DNA from: Tribonema minus | Lineage: Eukaryota > Sar > Xanthophyceae > Tribonematales > Tribonemataceae | DNA: 64,000 bases | Direction of reading: 5' to 3' | NCBI GenBank assembly: GCA_017506865.1 | Contig: JAFCMP010000201.1 | Coordinates: 186,001 to 250,000 of the forward strand | Shown here: positions 39,742 to 52,200 of the stretch, piece after piece | Position numbering within the stretch: the stretch's first letter is position 1 | Layout of the letters: the number at the start of each line of letters is the position of its first letter | Program-made: the position numbers and the translations under genes | The notes under the pieces: model-generated | What the model was told of the DNA's origin: nothing | The model's input: only the letters and a program-made list of their open reading frames with translations | Databases searched by the model: none

Positions 39742-41745
39742 ACCGTGCACCTATAAATGCTTCAGCGTTGTTACCACATGCACTCGCTGAAGCATGTGCA
39801 CTTCGTGCACTTGCTAAAGCACGCCACAGTGTGCATTACTACTGCAGTTACTGTATTACTTGTCACAAGGGGCCACTCCTCCCGCGGCCCCAGCTCTGTC
39901 CACAGGGGCCCCGGGAGTGCTTTTTGATTCATGGTGACCCTGGCACGCATTTCTTGACAGTAAACAGAAACACAGCAACCGACGTCCACAAGGATAGCAC
40001 TTGCTCAGAGGCTCGGCCTGCATCCCCCCCTCCCCCTCCCCTCGCCGCTCATCCGATGCGTCAAAATGGTGGTTTGCTGTCTTGAGCCAATTCAAGCTGT
40101 CATGGTGTGAGGTGACTGCCTTTGTAGCCTCCAAAGTTTGCAGATACAACGGATGCATTCAAGCAGCTCTTATTCACAACATGATTTACCAGCACCTGTG
40201 CTCATGGATAATTGCACCCTATAATGTTCTCGTTCAGGCCACGACAAAGCCCAGAACTATTGTACTCATGTGAAGAAGGCAAGGGAGATGTACTAAACGT
40301 GGCATTTGCCACAGTGTCAGGTCCTCGTTGCTTTTGAGGATTTTTTTGACAATTCTGACACGATGACTTTGTAAGGGACGCATGCATATATGCCGTATTA
40401 TATAGTGCATGACATGATGACCTAGGTTCAAGGCTGGGGTAGCCAGGTAGAGGGGCCTGGCAAAAGTGAAGTTACACGTGTGCTTGCATTGTTTGCTTAA
40501 GCACCCCTGGGAGGTGTTGGCAAGAGCCCAAGGCATAATTTTGACAACTCCTCAACATGCATCAGCAAAGCATTCAGCTTCAAAGCTCAGCACTGTGGCA
40601 TGCACTCTATAGAAGGGTGCAACTTGTAGTGACTCAGTGTCACGTCACAGATCCAAAGCACTCGGTAGCAATACATGCCTCACTACATGCTGCAGGTACA
40701 TCGAGCGTCGTTTGAGTGGTCGTCATTGAGACATTTTCAGACTGTCACACAACATGTAGATTCCGTACGGCAAGCTTCAAGTTAGATGCCATTCATCTGG
40801 GCTTTCGCGCCCTGGGCGAGAATTGATAAAAAGTACATCAGATACACATGCAAAGAAGTTAGCAGTGACAGTGACATCAAAATCCACATGAACGCGGGGG
40901 GCGTGCTTCCACGTTTGCTGCAGTCCAACTTCGATAATCTGGCAATGTCGGCACATGGCCCCCTGTGTCAACTGATGTCAGGCCCGGGCGGCAGCTGATG
41001 GCCAAAGCCATAATTCCTAACTCTAGTGTGCAATCACTTGGTCATGTTGCTCTCATGTGAAAATGCATGAAGTCTGAGCAACCCCACATCAGGCATATGC
41101 TGAAATGCATAATTGCCTAGGCCACACACCATCAGCAGCAAACAATGCAGGAGGGCAGGAAAAGCTCCGCTACAATAATACCGAAAGCATGTGGATCTAT
41201 TGCACCATCGCGGTTGCCACCTCCATATGCGATTAAGAGAGTGGCGCACAGGTCCACCAGAAATGTATACATGCACATGTATACCAGAGGGTGCTTTGAC
41301 ATACACTTGTGACTTGGTCCAGGGCATCATGACAAACGCGCCGCGACCAAGCAATGACTCTTGCACGACATACAGCCAAGCTGCCTTCCAGAGTCCGTTG
41401 TCGCCTGATCAGTTGCTGCTAATGCAACAGGGACGCCATCTATATAAACCCACACACTCGCAAGGGCCTACGCGCAGTTGCACACAGCGAACATCGCAAC
41501 CGCAGCCACCGCGTCCACTACTCCCTACGCGCATCCCGACGCGCGCCCGCAGACCTCCGCACCGCGCGCGCCAGCACCGCCGCCAGCGCCACCCCGCCGG
41601 CCGTAAGCACCCCCTGCAGCCCCCTCGCAGCCCCCACGCTCAGCCGCCCATTCCTCGCGCCGGGATTGGCAGCAGCGCCCAGCAGTGCCCATGCGATCGC
41701 CGCGCCGAACCCTAAGTCGCGCCTCTTGACGCCATACGCAGTGCC
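39742..41745 (+). repeat. segmental duplication copy B
   Basis: Counterpart of 551-3395. Beyond about 41745 the homology ends but the TspO-like gene continues, so this copy is the likely source. It has a 137 bp LINE-2 tail insertion (40696-40839) that copy A lacks, and lacks copy A's 850 bp insertion. Confidence 0.85.
40703..40832 (+). mobile_element. LINE-2 3' tail insertion with target-site duplication
   Basis: The insert begins at the family's stop-codon region (TTTGAGTGGTCGTCATTGAG) and ends GATAAAAAGTAC. GTACATC flanks it at 40696-40702 and 40833-40839. The empty site in copy A, near 2450, reads GCAGGTAAATCAGAT. It is therefore a clean retrotransposition event after the segmental duplication. 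Confidence 0.88.
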
Positions 41746-42396
41746 AGCGGCGCCGAGCGCGAGCAGTGACGCAGCCGCGGCCCACAGCTGCAGCGCCGCC
41801 ATCGCGCCGGCGCCGACCAGCGCCATGTTGACATTGACGAGCGTCGCGGCGAGGACCCAGCCCGCGTGCAGCGCGATGGTGAAGTGCGAGGACCGAAACT
41901 CGATGCCGTTGGGGGGGGGCGCGTCACCAGCGGCGCGCGCGCGGCGCAGGCCCGCCGCGGACGCCCAGAGGCACGCGCTGACGACGGAGAGGATGGCAGT
42001 GCTCGTCAGCAGCGCCTCCTGTGCCCAGGCGACGCTCCACACGGCTTGAAGTGCGCACGCGATGGAGAACCAGGGGCCGACGGCGGCGACGGAGCGCGCG
42101 CGCTCGTTGCCCTTCTGCAGCGCCCACACGACCCACGCGCTCTCCCCGCTGTAGATGGGGCCCCAGATGCCGAACGCGAAGGCGGCGGGGGTGATGAGCG
42201 TGGTGAAGGTGTCGCTCACGCCCTTCTGCGTGCGGCCGAGGAGGCCCACGGAGGAGGCGCCGACAACCGCGACGTTGAGGACGAAGGCGAGCGCGTTGAT
42301 GACGGCTGCGCGGCGGTGCCATAGCCGAGGCGCCCCGCCGGGGGGCTGCTTAGATGCCCCATCCTCTGTGGTTCGCCTGGGCGAGCATGGCAGCAA
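41518..42396 (-). CDS. TspO/MBR-like multi-pass membrane protein
   Basis: 292 residues in a single exon, ending in TAG. After a ~30-residue polar N-terminus there are about seven or eight hydrophobic helices. The block TPAAFAFGIWGPIYSGE matches the TPAxxAFxIWGxIY signature of TspO/MBR-related (tryptophan-rich sensory type) membrane proteins; Trp also recurs in WVVWAL, WSVAWAQ, FTIALHAGWVL and LWAAAA. It is longer than the classical ~160-residue TspO and resembles the larger two-part algal and bacterial relatives. Transport or sensing of tetrapyrrole-like ligands is known for TspO; here it is only inferred. Decayed C-terminal copies lie at 3150-3395, 15839-15990 and 17570-17710. Confidence 0.72.
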   Translation of the reverse strand: MLPCSPRRTTEDGASKQPPGGAPRLWHRRAAVINALAFVLNVAVVGASSVGLLGRTQKGVSDTFTTLITPAAFAFGIWGPIYSGESAWVVWALQKGNERARSVAAVGPWFSIACALQAVWSVAWAQEALLTSTAILSVVSACLWASAAGLRRARAAGDAPPPNGIEFRSSHFTIALHAGWVLAATLVNVNMALVGAGAMAALQLWAAAASLLALGAAGTAYGVKRRDLGFGAAIAWALLGAAANPGARNGRLSVGAARGLQGVLTAGGVALAAVLARAVRRSAGARRDARRE

Positions 42397-43227
42397 GAAA
42401 CTGAGGGCCCGAAATGGCGAGCGAGGAGTAACCTATTAAGGCCAGCGGGCTGGCATATCTGCCAGTTGCACAAGTACTAGTGGTGTTCAAAGCGTTTTTG
42501 CTCGACGACCGTTCAGCGATGGTCTCAATAAACTGAGAACAGAGAGCATGAAAGGAGCCTTCACGCCACGGTGAATGCCGTTACCGTGGCTTTTCAGAGA
42601 GGCCTTCGCATTCTGAAACGTTGTGGTACGGTGACAGCAGCGTTGCAGATGACGACACTGACCTGTCTTGTGACATGAGTATATGCTTTACGTGTGCTGC
42701 TGGTTGCCGATCCTGCTGTGGGCAACGTTGGTGCAGCGCCAGCCCGCGTCCCCGTGTAGCGCAGGGAGCAGTAAAAGCTTCCGCCTTCTTCAGTACAAAT
42801 CCTACGCACAGGATAGCTAGAGTCTTGTGCCACCGCATTGCCTAGAACCACTTTCTTTGCTACCTGAGAAGTGTGCTTCAACGAGGCGTTCTGAGAAGTT
42901 GAGTTCCGAGAATACGCGCAATGATTGACGCGCAACGAGGCAATGCAATTTATGAGGGGATGTTCTACTACTGCTCACTCGTCGATTCGCCATGGTCCAC
43001 GGCGTGTAACTGGAGAGGGTGGCACGGACCCACGGAACGGTTGAAGTTTGCAAAGTTCACGAAGTTCGTTAAAAAAAATGGCGGTTGCTGAGAGCAAGAG
43101 GGACTTGTTTGGAAAGCTATATGCACGTAGGCAGCGTCGCAGCTGCTCTCGTCTGTCGTTCTAACCACCATCACGCCAAGAACCAGGCAGCTGAGATGGA
43201 CGGGGGCTAACTGGGCACAGGAGGACG
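42397..43227. promoter_or_regulatory. intergenic region between divergent TspO-like and coiled-coil genes
   Basis: The genes on either side point away from it, so both promoters should lie here. A short frame at 43078 (MAVAESKRDLFGKLYA, followed by GTAGGC) could be an upstream exon of the coiled-coil gene, but no in-phase join to the 43228 exon was found. No other gene was recognised. Confidence 0.4.
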
Positions 43228-46200
43228 ATGCAGCGCCGAGGCCCTATGGTTGCAGGACCAGCGAATGTGCGCAGCAGCAGAACTATGAGGGCAGCTGACA
43301 ATTCACCTGAGACTGGAAAGCTGAGAGCGAAAGTCAGGCAACAGGTAAAGTGCACTGTGGAGCTGAAACTGCGAGGCTCTGTGTGATTGCAGACAAAAGG
43401 ATGACGGCATGATGTCGTGCATGTGCCGTTCGTATGTTCTGGACATCATATTGACCAAAGAATGGGAAGGCTACCAGCTGATGAACTGATGAACGTGCAA
43501 TTAGAATATTCCAGTCTCAAGTTGCGCAGTTGTATCCCTGGCGTCAGCCCAGCCCGTGGCGGATGCCAAAACGATGCATCAGATTGATTTGAATGCCTGC
43601 TTCATGAGCAGCAATCTGAGCTGACGCATTACCTATTGCAATGCTCATCAGACCGATCAAGTTCCATGAGGCAACAAGGGGCCGTTTGCCTGACACAGCC
43701 TGTCTCAAATGATGACACAACTGAAATGTTGCGATGAGCAAATGCAGATGAGCGCCCGTGCTTCAAATCTTCCTTTGCCCTACCGCCAGTGATATTTGTG
43801 CTCGCTGTATTGTGACACATTGGCTCTTGCAGGCAGCGGAGTTGGCTGCTCTGCATGAAATGCTGGAGGATGTGCAGGCGAGGGAAAAGTTGCAACAGCA
43901 GCCGCAGCAGCAGCTGCAAAGCAGCAACAGGTGACTGACTACCAGCAGCCAACTACCCCAGAGTTCGCGTTCCCAATTGTCTTCGCTACTAGGTTCTGCT
44001 GTTAATGGCGTAGATACAACGCTTCAAAACGGCATGTGAACGCATGCTCCCGGGCTTGCCACTCATGGTGCCATTCAGGCAGTCCAGGACAAGGGTTGGG
44101 GTTAGGGTTAGCCTTGTTGGTTGGAGGCATTCAGGAGTAGAGGCAACAATCGCGTGCGCAGCAGCAGCGGCACCATGCTGTGCGCTCAAACAGGTGTGGC
44201 CAGCTCAAACTTGCGTTTGCTGCAAGTGACCAGCTCAAACTTGAGTTTGCTGCAGTGCCGCACTGTCGTGAGGTTAGCGTTGATGATCCAATCAGAAATC
44301 AGGTGCAACTGCCGCCCTGAGAGTCACGGGAATGCGGTTGAGCCACGGCCATGCAGCAGCTTGCGACTGTTGCTGACCGGCCACGAGTTGCTGAAACGCT
44401 GCCAGTGACACATTGCCTGTGCCCCCACGTCTTAGCTGGCACTCATTTCGCTCACATGCTCCTGTGTGTTGTGCTCTGTACGTATTGACAGAGAGTTCGA
44501 CAGTGCTCCGACAGTTGCGCACCAGCGCTCGCCGCGCCAGCAGCGCTCCGCTAAAATGCAGCAGCAGCACAGGCCGCGGCCCTGCTGCCCGGAGCCGGCG
44601 CAGTGCTGGTGAGCATCATAAATCATCTGACTTGTTGACGAGTCGACAGGGCTTGCAGCATGAAACAAGTTCTAAGTAAGTACGACAGTGCAGAAGGCCG
44701 CTTCAAATTGCATCTGCCAGCGCGTCAAGACGCTGCCAAATCAAGTGGCATTGGTGAGCTTCTAAGACTGTTTTTCGCAAGCAAGTGTGCGCAGTCCTCA
44801 GTAATGCGGCTTTTGCTTGTGTTCAATGGCCCAACATGGCAGAGACCGTAATAGCACTGCAAGCACCGCATGCGTTACGAAAATACAAGTAGACCGTGCA
44901 GCTTAAGCCGACGCATGTATACCAATGCACACATATATATATATGTCATCTACATACATGGCCGACACTGGTCTGCACCTTGCTTGGGTCAGCTACAAAA
45001 TTTGGCGGCTATCGCACAGCGGCATCAAGCCTGCAAGTAGTGCAACTCACTGGCCGCTAGCTGCACTGGTACGCCAACCAACTGTCAACACACACGCGCG
45101 CACTTCTTTTCTGTTTTCTCTTTTTGGCAGGGCGAATGGACGGTTAAGGGAGGCAGCAGCGGGCACTGCGGAGTTGCTTGCGCGGGAAGGCGTGATGGCA
45201 TCTGAGAACAGAGCGAGTTTGGAGCTGGCGGCAGCTAATAGGCGGGTGAGCACTGTTGCACAATGTTGCGATGAACACAAAGTTTTCGTCTGCAATGGGC
45301 TAGCATTAGATTATAGGTTTAACAAGAGGGTAATCGTTGCTGAATCATTCTCTGATGAATTTGGACAATGTTTAGTGTGGAATGGGCTAGCATAAGATTA
45401 TATGCTTCAGAGTAGGGTGACGTTGGAATTTGCTTGGTAGTGACAGTTGATAAAGTCTTTTCAGTGCCGTGGACAGGCAATGACTTCTGTAAGGGTGCCA
45501 AGCCAAGGGCTGGATTGTGCTTCAAAGCATGTGGTTTGTGGAAAAGGCGTCTTTGCCAGCTATGACCTTCGACCGACATGAAAGCTCTTTTCGGGGCCGT
45601 GCGGCCGGCACACCTGACCGTAGCTTCAACTGGCGGCAGGCACCATGCGCCAACAGGCATCAAGCGCCAGAGTGCCACAGCTCTCGGCATGTTTTCTGCT
45701 GTACGGCCATTGTTGTTTGACATTTATTCTGCTGTACGTTGCTGTGCTCCTCTATTGACGCCCAAATTACATCTGCGATCCCTTTCAGAAGCACTTGAAG
45801 TCTTCGCTGAGCGCTTCTGTTGTTATATCTCGCTTCGTGTTGTGGGCGGTCACAGATCAGGAGGCTGGAGGTGGCAGCGCTCGCCAGTGAGGAGCGGGCG
45901 CGGTCTGCGGAACGGAGGGCGGGGGCTCTGAGTAGCATCCTGGAAGGAGGAGAGAGGGGGGATAATGACAGTAGTGCTCAGGTATGAGAGACAAATGCAG
46001 CAACAGCGCTCAGCAAAGATGTTACCTGAGCATTGCAGTGATGATCCTGCCTGCCCCTCCAGTAAAATATCTAAAGAATGCTACAGGCCTACATGGAAGT
46101 TGTGTGCTCTTCAGGTCATTCGAACGAGCGACTGCAGCCTCTCTCCTTCGAATACGTGCATGCAGCCACACATTTGCATGCGTACAGATGTATGTGTTTG

Positions 46201-49200
46201 AGAAGCATTGTATTTGCACACAATACATACCCTATGCGCTCCGTCCAGCTCTGCTGCATGCTGAAGCAGCGAGGGAGCTGCATGTGACACAACGCTCAGA
46301 GAGTTGTATAGAATTATACACAGGCTTGCACACAGAAGTCTTCTTGGCTACTGTGGATATGACGGCACAGCTGGACTTGTGGCCAATGACTGCAGCAGCG
46401 GCGACCACGGTTACTGGTGAAAGGCACTTACGGCTAAGTGATTTTTGTCACTCAGATCTCTACGATCTTTGATTCGTTTCCATGTGAACGCGGCGCTCAG
46501 CAGCACGTTAGCGACATGTTGAAGCCACATGCCGCGCATGATGAGGGCAGCAGCTACCTTCAACTTTAACGTGCAAACATTTGTCCTGAGCTGCTGTCAG
46601 TTGCATGCATTTTCTGCTTCTGCAATGTTATACCATGCTGTCGTGCGCACTGGCGGGGCGAGTGTGTGCGGTGGATGACCATCACTGATGGATTATTTTG
46701 TTTGTGTGCAGGCAGAAGTAGTTGCTCGCTTCGTCCGCAACGCGAAACAGCGTGTGCCGCGTTGCCGTCAGTGGCACACCCTTCTCACTCTGCACCACCA
46801 CCCTGCTACTGGGGCTGGAGCAAGCTTGCAGCGATTATTGCCGCTGATCATCACTGATTGCAGGGGCGCCCAACTGACCATGCGTGCGTGTCCTGTCTGC
46901 TGTCATGTGATCCGCTTGATAACGATGCAGGCCCCTGATCTTCGGCAGCTTGCGTCCGAACTTCAAGCCGAGGTAAGGCTTGTGTACGAGCAGCAAGCCG
47001 GGGTAGTACGTATGTACCAACATTGACATGTGTTTGCATGTCGCCATTGCTCTTGTCTTCGGTAGTGCTGGATGCAAGTGGCGAAATGATATTTGAAGCA
47101 TGTGAGAATAGTCCTCAAGGTAAGGTTGGGCTCAAGCAAGGCTGCCAAATTCAAATTGTTTGGCAATTTTACGGAACATGTCATTTCTTGGTGCTCACAA
47201 TGGACTTGAACACTTGGAAGCACCTAAAACGTGTTCAATGTTGTAGGCAAGCAGCAACCACTATTACTGTATGCTCTTCTGATGACGTTTTTGCTGACTG
47301 CTGTCATGGGTTTTTGACGCTTGGTGCTGCAGCTTGCCAGGGAGCGCAATGCGCGTGCTGAAGCACAGGTACAAAAGCACATACTGCAAGTACATACATA
47401 CATACATATATACATACATACATACATACCTATCGTACTGCAGGTTGTGTCATACCAGCCTGCCTTCGGACCCGCCTGATGCGTTTCAAATCTAATTTTG
47501 GAATCGCAGGAGCCGTTACGCTCATTTATGCCTTTGCGATGACTGCGCACGAAGGGTGCCAGTCGTCGTGTGCTGCACCGTATCACTGTGTTTCGGACAA
47601 ATGGCAGTGCCTGTATTCCTCACTGACATGGCGTGGTGTTGAACGGTGGTCATGTGCAGCACCGCATCGCTGTGTTTCAGATGGATGGCAGTGCCCGTAT
47701 TCCTCACTGACATGGCTTGGTGTTGCACGGTGGTCATGTGCAGCACCGTATCGCTGTGTTTCAGATGGATGGCAGTGCCCGTATTCCTCACTGACCTGGC
47801 TTGGTGTTGAACGATGGTCATGTGCAGCGACGCCTGAAGAGATTGGAGGCTGCGTTGAGCGATGAGGGAGGGAGAACGTGGGGGACAAGGGGGACAGGGG
47901 AAACCGCTGCGCTGCTTGAAGAAGTATGTATGCTGATACCCGCTTCGCGAGCGCTTCATGCATGTGTTGCTGTCCTGGCTGATGCCTCACTTGATGTGAT
48001 ACGTCACCTTCAACTTCAACATTAACGGCATGTGGGGGGAACCGCCGCGCTACTTGAAGAGGTATGTATGTTGATGTCTGCTTCGCGAGCGCTCCATGCG
48101 TGTGCTGCTGTCCTGGATGATTCCTTACTTGATGTGATGCATCACCTTCAACATAGCGTGCATGCTGACTCTCCGCTGGTGTGTGTGGCAGCCACGCTGC
48201 AGCGCTTGATATGCGCTCAAGGTGCACCGCTTCCTGCGAGCATCAAATTTGAAAAAGTAGCGGTAACCACTTTCAGAAAGCGCTTGCCAGTGCCTCTGAA
48301 AGCAGCGCTTTTTTTTCTAGGGGCAGGTAGGGGACGCTCGCACTGCTCAGCGTGAAGTGCCAATGAGGAATCTGTAAAGTGCTCAATGTCTGGTGCTCTT
48401 GACCGCTTCTGCGCGCATTATGCTGCTTCATGGCACTACGACCTCACAATTGAAGTTTCAGGCCTGAGTTTGTTTCAGGGTTAGGTAAATGGTTAGCATT
48501 AAGCCTGGTTAACAGCCGCCGGTTTGGCGCAGATGCGATGGGAGCACCCGACGCACTGAGTTCACATTGTGAACTTCACATCAACACAAACCCAACATCT
48601 CATTATAAGACGGCCGGCCAGTGTTTGGCAATATGTAGCATATATTGAACTGGATTTGCCGGTGAGCCGGCCGCTCCTGTCGCTGTTGCCAGTTTTTTAA
48701 TCTTGCACTGTGCATTGTTCAGCTAAGCAGCACACATGGGGGAGCACGTGGGTCACTGCTGCCACGTGAAGCTCTCTTTTAGCAGCATGTGCATTAACCA
48801 GTCTTGCGTCTGCTTGGATCCCGTGGTTGTCCATCTCTGGCACAGTGGTGAGCAATACGCTCCCAATCGCTACTGCAGTTCTCCAAGTTTGCAATGAGCG
48901 TGGTGCAGCTGAGCCGTGTGCGCGGGGTAACCTAACCCTAACCCTAATTCCAGGCGGGGGCTGATCACTGCTGCTGTGTATCGTCATCACTGTGCAGCTG
49001 GGTGCCGCGCGTGAGGACGTGGCTGCACTGAAGAGGGACTCAGAAATGCGAAAGTGAGTGCTTTTGACGTTTGCCCGCTGCATGGCCATTTGTTGCGGGT
49101 ATGAGGTTCATGATAAGTAAATGGGTTTACCTTCTTGCCTCTTGAGTTGGCAAGGTATGTTTTGCGAGCACTGTATGCTGCAGCAGAGTTCGTTCATACA

Positions 49201-52200
49201 GAGCCGCAGGCCTGACTGCAACTGTACCTTACATGGAGCTCAGACGCCTAACATCTTTATAAACAACTTTTTTTCAGATTATGTGTGGCAGTGTTCAGGT
49301 GGTATTGTGACTGCGCTGTAGCGCAGAAGTGTCAGCAACACTCGTTTTTCTCACAGCACATGGCGCTCATAATGCACTGACTGCATCTGGCACATAGATG
49401 AGGAAACATGCGTGCATCTTGCAATATTCGGAAGCATATTACTGACCTCCACTTCCTGATGTTTTTTTCTGACATTGGAAATGCCTCTACTTCGAAGTGT
49501 GAAGTGTTTTGTTTCATCGTGATCTCTCAAGCACGAGTGAAGCGTGATGCGTACGGAGAACAGGAAGTTCAGCAAGTATCTTGGGGCGCAAGGGTAAATG
49601 GAAGACTTATCGAGCCTATAATCCACCCCATGTCACAGTAAGTGCTAATCTGAGAAACCCCAATACGCACTGCTGCCCCCTCTGTTTCTGACATGCAGGA
49701 GGGTGCAGGCGAGGCTGGAGGCTGAACTGGCTCAGGTGTGGCGTTGAAGTTAAAGTCATTGAATTTGGGGACCTTTCTTCAATTCATCAATCTCATCGAT
49801 CAGATTAACGCCAGGGAAGACCAGCAACTTAGCAGATGGCACGCTCTTTCAGAGCCTCGCAGTGTAGTGGGTACCGTCCATGCGTGTATTCGTGTACGCA
49901 CACAATCACTTGCAACTCAGCAGAAAAAGTGGCGAGCGACAATTGCCGTTTGCACCATGGGAGCATCTAGCAGCGCACTTCACAGCGTGTGTCAGTACAG
50001 GCTCGACTTTGAAAGTAGGGGACTCAACTTCACAGGACACAAACACATGAACAAGAGACCATTGGCATGTCTGCGCTTTATGTAGCTGCATGTTCCTCCA
50101 CATTTTGTGAGGAATGTTTCATTGAAGCTTGCTGGCGGCGATGCCTTGCGTCACAGTTGATTGTGGCCTGGCAGCATTGCTGCGTGTGGCAGGATGCAAG
50201 ATCGAACGCTAAGATGACATGTTATGAAGCTTGATGGTTGTATAGGGAGCGTTTCATAATTTGAGAGGATCCTTTCAGTTGTTTGTGTACTTGCCTTTTA
50301 CAGCTCTGGCATTTCATAGAGTTGTTGAGTACAAAAATGTTGTACTATGATTATGCCATTTGCATGTGCTGTATCAAGCACCATTCCTTCATGGCTTTCG
50401 TTCACTTAACCAATCATTTCCAACTGACCCGCAAATTCAGGCTTGCATTTGTTGTTTTCTAGCCATTGTACGCTGTGCACCAAAGTCTGTGTACTCTCAG
50501 CGCTAAATCATGCCAGAGGTAGTTTGAGTCGAATACCGACAGGTGCTTCCACTCTGAATGCAATTATTTTTGTGCGATGGTGAGCACATTCAATACACTG
50601 CTTGCCCCATACTCAAGGACGCTCTTGGAGTACGCAAACCTCGGTCCCTCTCTGATGGATAATTCACAGCTTCTGATGGCCCTGTCCCCCTGCGTCACCC
50701 ACCGCTAACAGCCTCATAGGGTAATGACTTGGTCATTGAGTCAATGCAATACGCCATCTTCGAACAGGCCGCTCGTAGGGATGAGCAAACCTCGCTGCAC
50801 ATTCATGCATCGTTCACTGGTCCTCCTGACTTATCCTCTATGTGTCAAACATGGCTCGTCTTCCCACTGCGAATGTGACTCTCCTCAACGCACAGGCACG
50901 CGCTCTCGCACAAGAAGCGGCCGCTGCCAGGGACAGAGAGGTCAGCGCGGCTTGATCTTAATAGCCATAGCCTGCATTGGGATGCGTGACAATGTGATAA
51001 ATCAGAGGTATTGCGGGTTATGCGCTGTGGTGAATGCAAGCCTTTGGTAAATTCAACAGTCTGTTGTACGCTGCACGACCTGAAAACTTGCAAAGGTACA
51101 CCCTCTACTTGTCTCTTTCCGAATCTCTAGTCGTTTGTGCATTCATTGACACACGCAGATACAGTCAGGGGCTGCCGACCGCGAGGAGCTATTTTGAGAT
51201 ATGTGACAAGGTGGTAAAGCAGAGTTATTGCGGGTTATGCGCTGTGACAAATGCGCGTCTTGGCAACCACAACAGTCTTTTCTGCGCTCCACGACCTGAA
51301 GAATGTGTGAATATACACCTCTGATTACCTCTTCGCATTTTTTTGTACTTTTTCTGTTAATTTATATGACACACGCAGATACAGTCAGGGGCTGCTGACC
51401 GCGAGGAGCTGCGGCGCCTGCGCAGGCTGGCCAGCGGCGCTCGCGCAGGGGCACTGGAGGAGGTGAGCTCGAGCCTGCTATACCTACCTCCCTGAGCGCG
51501 ACGGTGTTCGCATGTCTTGTTTTACTTTGCTTTTCCGGGGGGGGGCGGGGGGGGGGGGGGGGGGCACTGTCAGCTAGCAATTGACTTCAGCGTTACGGCA
51601 TGGCAGCCTGAGCTTTATTGTCTAGGTCTTTTTTTAGAACGGAGCACTTTGTGCATGGCGGAAGACCTCGGGCTGGGGTCACAACTATGTTGGCACATGG
51701 ATATTGGAAAACTGCATTTTTCAGTGATTGCGCACTGCTGCCTGCTTAACACTTGCTTCCTGCATAACACATGCTTCCATGCTCCCATTTAGCATGCTTC
51801 CAAGTTGATGGCATGGCCAGGTGGATTTCAAGGGTTTAGGGTTAGGGTTAACCTAAGCCTAACCCTAAACCTAACCCTGGTAAGACTGCGTGATGGCACT
51901 CTCAGTTGTGCTACTCACCTCAGTTGAACACGGTAAGCTACGAGCAGCGTCACCAGATGAAGTTGAGGCCAGATTCACTATGGCGTTTTGCACAAGCCTA
52001 CTGGCCAGTCGCTTGGGCCCCAGCCATACACACTCTCTTTCCTGGCCTGCTGCGAAACCGCCGATAAGGCATGCTTCCAAGCTCTCACCGTGAAAGCACG
52101 TGTTTCCTTACCCTAGTCGGAATCTATTCATTCTACAGCCTCAGCAAGGCACGGCCTCTTCATTGGCCTGCTACAATCCACCAGGACGTTGGCACTTTTC

